Below are positions 55,926-63,231 of a stretch of DNA of 64,000 bases, one piece after another; position 1 is the first letter of the stretch, and the number at the start of each line of letters is the position of its first letter. The stretch is from contig NZ_JAUSZI010000002.1 of the NCBI RefSeq assembly GCF_030817415.1, positions 4,030,001 to 4,094,000 of the forward strand, given 5' to 3'. The stretch comes from Streptomyces umbrinus (GTDB taxonomy: Bacteria > Actinomycetota > Actinomycetes > Streptomycetales > Streptomycetaceae). Below the pieces are notes generated by a model. That model had not been told where the DNA came from. It was given only the letters and a program-made list of their open reading frames with translations, and did no database searches. Made by a program: the position numbers and the translations under genes.

Positions 55926-56846
55926 TCACACGGTTCGGCTCGCTCGGTCGCCGCGTGGCATGCCTGCGTCGCCGCGTACGACTTCGATCGTGCTCGTCCA
56001 GCTGTCGGCGGCGTGGCCGAGGGCGACGGCCTTGTCGTAGACCTCCTTGATCGGGCGGAGGGTGCTCACGTCGAGGCCGCGGTGTTCGGCCCACTCCAGG
56101 ATGTGGCCCACGCCGGACGCCATCATGCCGAGGTTGGCCGCCTCGCCCGGGTGGCTGCCCGCGTCGACGTGCTGAGCGGCCTCGGCGGCCAGGGACGGCA
56201 TGAAGGCGGTGATGGTGTCCAGGTAGGGGGCGAGATCCGCCGCGCGCACCCCGTCGGCACCGGCGAGCGCGTACGCGTGCAGCAGGCCGGAGATCGAGCC
56301 GTAGAAGTAGTCGAGCAGCGCCAGGTCGTAGACGGCGGCCAGGCCCTGGTCCTCGCCGAGGTGGGCGGGCTTGCCGCCCAGCGCCTTCAGTGCCGTCTCG
56401 TGCTTGTCGTACGCGGCCCGCGGCCCGCTGTAGAAGATCAGGGCAGGCGGCTGTCCGATCAGGTCTACCGGCACCATGATCGAGCCGTCCAGGTAGTCGA
56501 TGCCGCGTTCCTGGGCCCAGGCTCCTGTCGTACGGGCGCGTTCCGGGGTGTCCGAGGTCAGGTTGACCAGTACCCGGCCGGGCAGCTCGTCCGCGACCGA
56601 GTCGAGGACGGCGCCAGCCGCGTTGTGGTCGACCACGCAGATGACGACCAGGTCGGCGGCGCGTACGGCTTCGCGGGCGCTGGTCGCCCTTGCGGCGCCC
56701 CTTGCGACCAGGTCGTCGCCCTTGCCGGGGGAACGGTTCCAGATGGTGGTGGGGTGGCCCGCCTTCAGGAACGCGGTGGCGAGGGCCTGGCCCATGGCGC
56801 CCATTCCCAGGACGGTGACGGGGGTCTTTTCAAGGTCATCTGTCAT
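55926..56846 (-). CDS. NAD(P)-dependent imine reductase/beta-hydroxyacid dehydrogenase-like protein
   Basis: A 306-residue oxidoreductase. The N-terminal Rossmann motif is VTVLGMGAMGQALA, followed by IWNRSPGKGDDLVARGA for NADP binding; the all-alpha C-terminal half with LALLDYFYGSISGLLHAYAL resembles imine reductases. The 6-phosphogluconate-dehydrogenase-type catalytic Lys position reads DLALLDYF, with Asp/Tyr instead of Lys, as is usual in imine reductases. ATG 56846 is used; ATG 56855 is possible. Convergent with the aldo/keto reductase gene. Confidence 0.85.
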   Translation of the reverse strand: MTDDLEKTPVTVLGMGAMGQALATAFLKAGHPTTIWNRSPGKGDDLVARGAARATSAREAVRAADLVVICVVDHNAAGAVLDSVADELPGRVLVNLTSDTPERARTTGAWAQERGIDYLDGSIMVPVDLIGQPPALIFYSGPRAAYDKHETALKALGGKPAHLGEDQGLAAVYDLALLDYFYGSISGLLHAYALAGADGVRAADLAPYLDTITAFMPSLAAEAAQHVDAGSHPGEAANLGMMASGVGHILEWAEHRGLDVSTLRPIKEVYDKAVALGHAADSWTSTIEVVRGDAGMPRGDRASRTV

Positions 56847-57000
56847 GCCGACCATGCTGGTATCGGGCCCAACTCCCCACAAGTACGCACTATTTGGTCA
56901 GGTACTGAGCGGAAGGTAAGTGGGTAACCCCACGGGAACCGGCTTGCGCCGCCGGGGAGTCGGTCCGGAGGTGCGGGGGCCGGTGGGCATGGCTGGGGCC

Positions 57001-57158
57001 GTGGTGGGCTGGTCGCGCCGTTCCCCGCGCCCCTGAGGGGGCGCCCAGGCCGGTGCGTATGCCTCCGGTCGTCGTGGGTTGATCGCGCCGTTCCCCGCGC
57101 CCCTGACGGGGCTTGCCTGGGCCATCGGTGCTTTTTGGGGGCGCGGGGGACTGCGCGC
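57001..57158. repeat. Dispersed palindromic repeat units upstream of dctA's 3' end
   Basis: TCGCGCCGTTCCCCGCGCCCC followed by TGA occurs at 57013 and again 70 bp on, at 57083, inside a longer direct repeat (57001-57036 and 57071-57106). An inverted, altered copy (GGGGGCGCGGGGGACTGCGCGC) follows near 57135-57158. They belong to the same family as the centre of the 49969-50172 structure. The gap 56883-57354 holds no gene. Confidence 0.8.
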
Positions 57159-57208
57159 TCGGCCACGACGCGCCCGCACCCTGGCGAACACGCCCGCCCG
57201 CCCAAAAG

Positions 57209-57258
57209 CCACCGGCCGGTGGGCCCGGTCGGGGAGGACCGGGGCCACCGGCCGGTGG
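57209..57258. repeat. Two identical 14-bp palindromes
   Basis: CCACCGGCCGGTGG, a perfect palindrome, occurs at 57209-57222 and 57245-57258, 36 bp apart, between the imine reductase-like and dctA genes. It could be a protein-binding site pair or part of the repeat cluster beside it. Confidence 0.75.
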
Positions 57259-57286
57259 CCGGGGAAGTGCGGGGTGAGGGGAGTGA

Positions 57287-57326
57287 CCGGGCGGCTGAGC
57301 GACGGGGGATGCACCCAGCCGCCCGG
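57287..57326 (-). terminator. Terminator downstream of dctA
   Basis: CCGGGCGGCTG (57287-57297) pairs perfectly with 57316-57326 across an 18-nt loop. It lies 28 bp past the dctA stop on the transcribed strand. No T-tract. Confidence 0.7.
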
Positions 57327-57354
57327 AGTTCTGGGACGGGGCCCGGGCCTGGGG

Positions 57355-58740
57355 TCAGGCCTTGGCCAGCGTCTTGTCCTCCGGCTGGTCCGGGACCTCC
57401 GCCGCGGCGGGAGCGGAACCGTGGCCGTCGTCCAGGAGGGTCGTCTCGTCGAAGGGGAGTTGCCCCGCGAGCACCTGGTCGACGCGGCCCTTGTCGATCT
57501 CCTTGGTCCACGTACCGATCAGAACCGTGGCGACCGCGTTGCCGGCGAAGTTCGTCAGGGCGCGGGCCTCGCTCATGAAGCGGTCGATGCCGACGATCAG
57601 ACCGATGCCGTCCACCAGCGCGGGCTTGTGGGACGCGAGGCCGCCCGCCAGGGTGGCCAGACCCGCTCCGGTGACACCCGCCGCGCCCTTGGAGGCGACC
57701 AGCAGGAAGAGGAGCAGCGGAATCTGCTCGCCCACCGACATCGGCGTACCCATGGCGTCGGCGATGAACAGCGAGGCCATGGTCATGTAGATCATGGTGC
57801 CGTCGAGGTTGAAGGAGTAACCGGTCGGGACGGTGATGCCGACCACCGGCTTGCTGACGCCCAGGTGCTCCATCTTCGCGATGAGCCGCGGCAGGGCGGA
57901 CTCGGAGGAGGAGGTCGACAGGATCAGCAGGAACTCACGGCCCAGGTACTTGAAGAGCGTGAGGATGTTGAGACCCGCGACGACCCGCAGCATCGTGCCG
58001 AGCACGATGAAGACGAAGAGGAAACAGGTGACGTAGAAGCCGAGCATCAGGACGGCGAGGCTCTTGAGTGCGTCCAGACCCGCTGAGCCGGTGACCGCCG
58101 CCATCGCGCCGAACGCACCGATGGGCGCCGCCCACATCACCATGGCGAGGATGCGGAAGACCAGGCGCTGGATGTGCTCCACGCCGCGCAGGATCGGCGC
58201 ACCGGACGAGCCCATGGCCTGGAGCGCGAACCCGGCGAGCAGCGCGACGAGCAGGGTCTGCAGGACCTCGCCGCCGGTGAAGGCGGAGACGATCGTCGTC
58301 GGGATGATCCCGAGCAGGAACTCCTCGGTGTTCTTGGCCTCGGTGACCTGGCCCTGACCGGCGTCCTTGATCGCGTCGGTCACCGCGAGGCCCGTGCCGG
58401 GCTCCAGGATGTTGCCGACGACCAGGCCGATGGCGAGGGCGACGAACGACATGACCACGAAGTAGCCGAGCGCGATGCCACCCACCGCGCCGACCTTGGC
58501 GGCCTTCCGTACCGAGCCGATGCCCAGCACGATCGTGCAGAAGATGATCGGCGAGATCATCATCTTGATCAGGTTCACGAAGCCGGTACCGATGGGCTTC
58601 AGCTCGACCGCGAAGTCGGGAGCGATCAGGCCCACGGCGATGCCGGCGGCCACGGCGGCGATCACCGCGATGTACAGGTAGTGGGTGCGGTCCCGCTTGG
58701 CAGCGGGAGCGGCAGGTGCCGTATTCGATGTACTGGTCAC
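57355..58740 (-). CDS. dctA: C4-dicarboxylate:cation symporter
   Basis: Takes up succinate, fumarate or malate with protons or sodium. GTG 58740 is chosen because AAGGAGG lies 6 nt upstream. The 461-residue product has the DAACS fold: eight hydrophobic helices, the serine-rich hairpin LLILSTSSSESALPRLI, the conserved VGITVPTGYSFNLDGTMIYMT and the later GAAGVTGAGLATLAGGL. A cytosolic tail rich in acidic residues follows. The divergent two-component genes at 60135-62560 are of the CitA/DcuS class, known regulators of such carriers; a TnpB gene now sits between. Confidence 0.93.
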   Translation of the reverse strand: MTSTSNTAPAAPAAKRDRTHYLYIAVIAAVAAGIAVGLIAPDFAVELKPIGTGFVNLIKMMISPIIFCTIVLGIGSVRKAAKVGAVGGIALGYFVVMSFVALAIGLVVGNILEPGTGLAVTDAIKDAGQGQVTEAKNTEEFLLGIIPTTIVSAFTGGEVLQTLLVALLAGFALQAMGSSGAPILRGVEHIQRLVFRILAMVMWAAPIGAFGAMAAVTGSAGLDALKSLAVLMLGFYVTCFLFVFIVLGTMLRVVAGLNILTLFKYLGREFLLILSTSSSESALPRLIAKMEHLGVSKPVVGITVPTGYSFNLDGTMIYMTMASLFIADAMGTPMSVGEQIPLLLFLLVASKGAAGVTGAGLATLAGGLASHKPALVDGIGLIVGIDRFMSEARALTNFAGNAVATVLIGTWTKEIDKGRVDQVLAGQLPFDETTLLDDGHGSAPAAAEVPDQPEDKTLAKA

Positions 58741-58753
58741 GGCTGCCCTCCTT

Positions 58754-58861
58754 GACGACGTCGTCGGCATCATCCGGCGTGCGGCTCACGTCCGGGGGTT
58801 GTCGGTGACTATCTCCCGCCTTGTGAGGCCGGTCACCCTTCCGTTCATTTCGTTCACAAGG
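58754..58861. promoter_or_regulatory. Inverted repeats in the dctA upstream region
   Basis: GACGACGTCGTC (58754-58765) is a perfect 12-bp palindrome 14 bp before the dctA start. CCTTGTGA (58819-58826) and TCACAAGG (58854-58861) form an 8-bp inverted repeat 27 bp apart, ending about 40 bp before the TnpB-derived sequence. Either could be the operator of the neighbouring CitB/DcuR-type regulator. No near-consensus promoter seen. Confidence 0.5.
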
Positions 58862-58904
58862 AGGCGGACTCCCAGGGCCTCACACGACGCGTACGTTCGG
58901 TTGC

Positions 58905-60017
58905 GTGCGCAAGGTCTACAACCTGGCTCTGCAGGCCCGCACCGCCGCCTGGTTCTCCGAGCACCGCCGGATCAACTGCGTCCAGACCTCCGCACTTCTG
59001 ACCGAGTGGAAGAAGGCCGAGGAGTACGCCTTCCTGGCCGAGGTCTCGTCGGTTCCCCCGCAGCAGACGCTGCGGCATCTGCAATGTGCGTTCACCAACT
59101 TCTTCGAGCGGCGCTCCGCCTATCCGCGCTTCAAGTCCCGCAAGAAGTCACGCAACAGCGCGGAGTACACCCGCTCGGCCTTCACCTACCGCGACGGGCG
59201 AATGACACTGGCGAGGATGCGGGAGCCGCTGGACATCGTCTGGTCCCGGCCTCTGCCCGAGGGTCAGGTGCCGTCGACAGTGACGGTGTCGCAGGACGCC
59301 GCGGGACGCTGGTTCGTCTCGATGCTGTGCCAGGACGCCACGGTGAGGGTGTTCCCGGCCACCGGCACGGCCGTGGGTGTCGACGCGGGCATCACTTCGC
59401 TGGTGACCCTGTCGACCGGGGAGAAGATCACCAACCCGAAGTTCGAGAAGAAGGACCGGGCAAGGCTCGCCCGCGCCCAGCGCGAGTTGTCCCGCAAGCA
59501 GAAGGATTCCAAGAACCGCGACAAGGCGCGCCGCCGAGTCGCCCGTATCCATGCCCGGATTGCCGACCGGCGCCGGGACTTCCTGCACAAACTGTCCACG
59601 CGGCTCGTTCGTGAGAACCAAACGATCGTGATCGAGGACCTCACCGTCCGCAACATGCCGAAGAATCACACGCTCGCCCGTGCGATCTCCGACGCGTCCT
59701 GGACCGGACTGCGCTCCATGCTGGAGTACAAGGCTCAGTGGTACGGCCGAGAACTCATTGCGGTGGACCGCTGGTATCCATCGAGCAAGACCTGCTCGTC
59801 CTGCGGCCGCCTGGTCGCGAAACTGCCGCTGAACACCCGGGAATGGACCTGCGCCGCGTGCGGAGCGATCCACGACCGGGACGAGAACGCGGCGAAGAAC
59901 ATTCTGGCCGCCGGGCCGGCGGTGTCGGCCTGTGGAGCCGGTGTAAGACCTCAACGGAGATCTTCCGGGCGGGCGACCGGCGCTGAAGCAGGAAAGCTCC
60001 GAAGGAGCGCCGTGTAA
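58905..60017 (+). CDS. tnpB: IS200/IS605-family TnpB (RNA-guided nuclease), 5'-truncated
   Basis: A 370-residue OrfB/TnpB. RuvC residues are visible: VGVDAGITSL (Asp), IVIEDLTVRNM (Glu), HDRDENAAKNI (Asp), and the zinc finger CSSCGRLV...CAACG is intact. The start lacks about 25 residues of the usual N-terminus: in-frame sequence upstream matches the family only from RTFGCVRKVYN, and then changes to unrelated DNA near 58885. The present GTG (58905) has no ribosome site. No tnpA is nearby. It splits the dctA and two-component genes. If translated it lacks part of the RNA-binding wedge, so it is probably inactive; nuclease residues themselves are unspoiled. Confidence 0.88.
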   Translation: MRKVYNLALQARTAAWFSEHRRINCVQTSALLTEWKKAEEYAFLAEVSSVPPQQTLRHLQCAFTNFFERRSAYPRFKSRKKSRNSAEYTRSAFTYRDGRMTLARMREPLDIVWSRPLPEGQVPSTVTVSQDAAGRWFVSMLCQDATVRVFPATGTAVGVDAGITSLVTLSTGEKITNPKFEKKDRARLARAQRELSRKQKDSKNRDKARRRVARIHARIADRRRDFLHKLSTRLVRENQTIVIEDLTVRNMPKNHTLARAISDASWTGLRSMLEYKAQWYGRELIAVDRWYPSSKTCSSCGRLVAKLPLNTREWTCAACGAIHDRDENAAKNILAAGPAVSACGAGVRPQRRSSGRATGAEAGKLRRSAV

Positions 60018-60057
60018 CGGCGCAGAGTCGGAGATCCCCCTTTTCGAAGTGGGGAGA
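59930..60057 (+). ncRNA. Candidate right end and omega/reRNA of the TnpB element
   Basis: In TnpB elements the guide RNA arises from the 3' end of tnpB and the right end. Here the region past AVSACGAGVRPQ contains GAAAGCTCCGAAGGAGCGCC and, at 60036-60054, a CCCCCTT-TTCG-AAG-TGGGG hairpin like the IS605 right-end hairpin. The element end would lie near 60057-60066, so a guide would be taken from the following bases. Boundaries are inferred from family knowledge. Confidence 0.5.
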
Positions 60058-60134
60058 GGCCAATCAGTTCGCGCTTATCCGCGGGCGGGTCCGCGGAGGA
60101 CGGGCAGCAGGCAGGAGCGAGGCACACTGTTTCC

Positions 60135-61871
60135 ATGCGCCTCCCTCGTGCTCCACGTCCCCGCAGCCTGGCTGGTCAGCTCTTTGCCATGCAGGCCGTG
60201 CTTGTCGCTGTCGTGGTCGCGGGCTGTGCGCTCTTCACCTACATCAGTGACCGCAGCCAGGCCGAGGACGCGGCGGGACGGCAGGCCATGGCGGTGGCCC
60301 GGTCGGTCGCGGACTCCCCGTCCGTACGGGAGGCCATACGTACGGACGATCCGACGAAGACGCTCCAGCCGTACGCGACGTCGGTGCAGCGCGACGCCCA
60401 GGTCGACTTCGTCACGATCATGAACCCCGAGGGCATCCGCTGGACGCACCCCAACAAGGACCTGATCGGCAAGCACTTCCTCGGCAACACGCAGTCGGCG
60501 CTCCTCGGGCATCCCTTCACCGAGACGTACACGGGCACCCTCGGCGAGTCCGTGCGGGCCGTCACGCCGATATACGACAACGGCCGCATCGTCGGCCTGG
60601 TCAGCGCGGGCATCAAGGTCGACGAGATCAGTCAGCGGGTCGAGGGCCAGGTGCAGGCCCTGATCGGCGTCGCGGCGGCCGCCCTGGCCCTGGGTGCCGT
60701 CGGCACGTACGTCATCAACGCCCGGCTGCGCCGCTCCACCCACGGGATGAACGCGGCCGAGCTCAGCCGGATGCACGACTACCACGAGGCAGCGCTGCAC
60801 GCCGTGCGCGAGGGACTGCTGATGCTGGACGGGCAGTTCCGGGTGGCGCTGATCAACGACGGCGGGCGCGAGCTGCTCGACGTGACCGACGACGTGGTGG
60901 GCCGCTCGGTGGCGGACATCGGCCTGCCGACGCCGCTGACGGGGGCGCTGCTGTCCGGGGAGCCGCGGGTGGACGAGGTGCATCTGACCGACTCGCGGGT
61001 GCTCGTCGTGAACACCTCGCCGGTGTCGGGCGGCGAACGCCGGGGCACCGTCGTGACACTGCGCGACGTGACCGAACTGCAGTCCCTGATGGGCGAGTTG
61101 GACTCCGAGCGGGGCTTCACCACGGCCCTGCGCTCGCAGGCGCACGAGGCCGCGAACCGCCTCCACACCGTCGTCTCCCTCATCGAGCTGGACCGGGCCG
61201 AGGAGGCCGTCGACTTCGCCACGGCCGAGCTGGAACTGGCCCAGGCGCTGACCGACCAGGTCGTCGCGGCGGTCAGCGAGCCGGTGCTGGCCGCGCTGCT
61301 CCTGGGCAAGACGGCCCAGGCGAACGAGCGCGGCGTCGAGCTGCTGGTCTCCGAGGACAGCAGCATCGACGACGGCCTGCTCCCGGAGTCCCTGCCCTCC
61401 CGTGACCTGGTGACGGTCCTCGGCAACCTGATCGACAACGCCGTGGACGCGGCGCAGGGCTCGGTCGGCGCCCGGGTCACGGTCACGGCGATCGCGGACG
61501 CCGACGGGCTGGTCCTGTGGGTCGTCGACACCGGTACGGGCGTGGACCCGGCCCACGCGGAGGCGGTCTTCCAGCGCGGCTGGTCCACCAAGCCCGCGGG
61601 GCCCGGCGGGCGGGGGCTGGGCCTGGCCCTCGTACGGCAGGCGGTGGCCCGGCACGACGGGACACTGACCGTGACCCAGGCCCCGGGCGGCGGGGCGTCC
61701 TTCGAGGTACGGCTGCCGCTGCCGACGGCGGGGCGTGGGAGGACTAAGGTCCACGCCGGGCCCGAGTCCGGGTCAGGGGCCGTGGACGGGTCCGGGGACG
61801 GGTCCGGCGGCGGTCCTGGGCTCACGCACGAGCCCGCGCCCGAGCCGACGCCGCACGGAGGCACCGTATGA
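60135..61871 (+). CDS. CitA/DcuS-family sensor histidine kinase
   Basis: A 578-residue membrane sensor. An N-terminal membrane helix (about 15-38) is followed by a PASc-type periplasmic/extracytoplasmic domain (about 45-175: NPEGIRWTHPNKDLIGKHFLGN), a second helix (about 175-195), a cytosolic PAS domain, the phospho-acceptor His337 in SQAHEAANRLHTVVSLIELDR, and an HATPase domain with NLIDNAVDAA and GGRGLGLALV. This architecture is that of citrate/C4-dicarboxylate sensors. The C-terminus carries a Gly/Ser/Pro-rich tail. It overlaps its regulator gene by 4 bp and is divergent from dctA. Confidence 0.93.
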   Translation: MRLPRAPRPRSLAGQLFAMQAVLVAVVVAGCALFTYISDRSQAEDAAGRQAMAVARSVADSPSVREAIRTDDPTKTLQPYATSVQRDAQVDFVTIMNPEGIRWTHPNKDLIGKHFLGNTQSALLGHPFTETYTGTLGESVRAVTPIYDNGRIVGLVSAGIKVDEISQRVEGQVQALIGVAAAALALGAVGTYVINARLRRSTHGMNAAELSRMHDYHEAALHAVREGLLMLDGQFRVALINDGGRELLDVTDDVVGRSVADIGLPTPLTGALLSGEPRVDEVHLTDSRVLVVNTSPVSGGERRGTVVTLRDVTELQSLMGELDSERGFTTALRSQAHEAANRLHTVVSLIELDRAEEAVDFATAELELAQALTDQVVAAVSEPVLAALLLGKTAQANERGVELLVSEDSSIDDGLLPESLPSRDLVTVLGNLIDNAVDAAQGSVGARVTVTAIADADGLVLWVVDTGTGVDPAHAEAVFQRGWSTKPAGPGGRGLGLALVRQAVARHDGTLTVTQAPGGGASFEVRLPLPTAGRGRTKVHAGPESGSGAVDGSGDGSGGGPGLTHEPAPEPTPHGGTV

Positions 61872-62560
61872 GCACGCCTTCCCCCTCGCGGGACATCCGC
61901 GTCCTGGTCGTCGAGGACGACCCCGTCGCGGCGGACGCGCATGTCCTGTACGTGGGCCGGGTGCCCGGCTTCACGGCCGTCGGCAAGGCGCACACGGGCG
62001 CGGAGGCCCGCCGGGCGCTGGACCGCATGCCCGTGGACCTGCTCCTCCTGGACCTCCACCTGCCGGACGTGCACGGCCTGCAGCTGGCCCGCTCGCTGCG
62101 CGCCGCCGGCCACCACGCGGACGTCATCGCGGTGACCTCGGCGCGCGACCTGACGGTGGTGCGGGAGGGGGTGTCGCTGGGAGTGGTGCAGTACGTACTG
62201 AAACCGTTCACCTTCGCCACCCTCCGTGACCGCCTCGTGCGCTACGCCGAGTTCCACGCGGCGGCCGGCGAGGCCAGCGGGCAGGACGAGGTCGACCGCG
62301 CCCTCGCCACCCTCCGGGCTCCCGGTCCGGCGGCCCTGCCCAAAGGGCTCAGCGCCCCCACGCTGGAGCGCGTGACCCGCGCCCTGCGCGACTCCGACGA
62401 GGGCCTGACCGCGACAGGCGTCGCCGAGGCCGTCGGCATCTCCCGGATCACGGCCCGGCGCTATCTGGAGCACCTGGTGGACGCGGGGAGAGCGGGGCGC
62501 AGTCCTCAGTACGGTCAGGTGGGGAGACCTGAGCTGCAGTACCGGTGGGTGAAGGGCTAG
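61868..62560 (+). CDS. CitB/DcuR-family response regulator
   Basis: A 230-residue regulator. The receiver domain has VEDD and phospho-acceptor Asp62 (LLLLDLHLPD), with VLKPF as conserved Lys; the C-terminal HTH (ERVTRALRDSDEGLTATGVAEAVGISRITARRYLEHLVDAGRAG) is the CitB type. ATG 61868 overlaps the kinase stop (ATGA), making the pair cognate. Likely target: dctA upstream region (58754-58861). Confidence 0.93.
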   Translation: MSTPSPSRDIRVLVVEDDPVAADAHVLYVGRVPGFTAVGKAHTGAEARRALDRMPVDLLLLDLHLPDVHGLQLARSLRAAGHHADVIAVTSARDLTVVREGVSLGVVQYVLKPFTFATLRDRLVRYAEFHAAAGEASGQDEVDRALATLRAPGPAALPKGLSAPTLERVTRALRDSDEGLTATGVAEAVGISRITARRYLEHLVDAGRAGRSPQYGQVGRPELQYRWVKG

Positions 62561-62595
62561 CCGGACGGGGTCTTCGTACCCGAGAGGTACGTCGG

Positions 62596-63042
62596 TCATC
62601 GCCGTCCCGGGCCGAACACCCCGGCGTACAACACGACTTGGACCGCCGGCCCCACCACCACCAGCGCCTCGATCACGGACAGCACCTGCAGCCCCCGGCC
62701 GACCTGCCCGCCGGCCCAGTACACGACGAGTCCCGCCAACGGCACGACGCAGAAGGCCAGTAGATCGACCCCGCACTGGATCGCCTTCCGTGATGTGCGA
62801 CGGGTGTCGGCGCGGTGGGCGGCCTCCCAGCCGAAGGCCGCCGATCGCTCGATCTGCGCGAGGTCGGCCGGCCGGGGGCTCAAGTCGCCCCGTACATACG
62901 CCCCGATCGCCGAGATCTTCTCGTCGTTCACGAGGTGGGTCCACCCGAGCACGACGCACACGGGCGGAAGCGCCGGCAGCATGGAGGTCTCTCCGGCCTG
63001 TGCCGAGGCGGCGGCCACGGCGGTCACGTCCTGTTCCGGCAT
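62596..63042 (-). CDS. Hypothetical two-helix membrane protein
   Basis: A 148-residue protein. Two hydrophobic helices lie in the C-terminal half (VDLLAFCVVPLAGLVVYWAGG and VIEALVVVGPAVQVVLYAGVFG); the N-terminal half is soluble and Ala-rich. ATG 63042 is used. No known family recognised. Convergent with the response regulator gene and divergent from the solute-binding protein gene. Confidence 0.65.
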   Translation of the reverse strand: MPEQDVTAVAAASAQAGETSMLPALPPVCVVLGWTHLVNDEKISAIGAYVRGDLSPRPADLAQIERSAAFGWEAAHRADTRRTSRKAIQCGVDLLAFCVVPLAGLVVYWAGGQVGRGLQVLSVIEALVVVGPAVQVVLYAGVFGPGRR

Positions 63043-63148
63043 TTCGCGCTCCCTTCAGGACGCCCGACACCCCGCCGCGAGGGCGGCTCGGCAGTACCTT
63101 GAGTGCGCGCGACCACACGCACTGTGTCGGACTGATCATGCAAAGTCA

Positions 63149-63177
63149 TTGACCTGGCTGGACCAGTCCTCTTAGGT
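63149..63177 (+). promoter_or_regulatory. Promoter with DasR-like operator ahead of binding protein
   Basis: TTGACC (63149-63154), 17-bp spacer, TTAGGT (63172-63177) form a good vegetative promoter 55 bp before the lipoprotein start. ACCTGGCTGGACCAGT (63152-63167) matches the GntR-family DasR consensus ACTGGTCTAGACCAGT in 12 of 16 positions and lies within the spacer, an ideal position for repression. Confidence 0.65.
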
Positions 63178-63231
63178 TCTCGTGCAGCCCAACCCGGCCA
63201 CAAAGATGTCGGCCAGCAGGAGGTTGTACCC

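Noticed and set aside
57209..57258. Twin CCACCGGCCGGTGG as a CRISPR-like array
   Set aside because: Only two units, self-palindromic, one 22-bp gap, and no cas genes.
60779..63139. A 786-residue minus-strand frame opposite the two-component genes
   Set aside because: Low-complexity Ser/Arg/Thr-rich shadow; the + strand frames carry His337 and Asp62 in proper domains.
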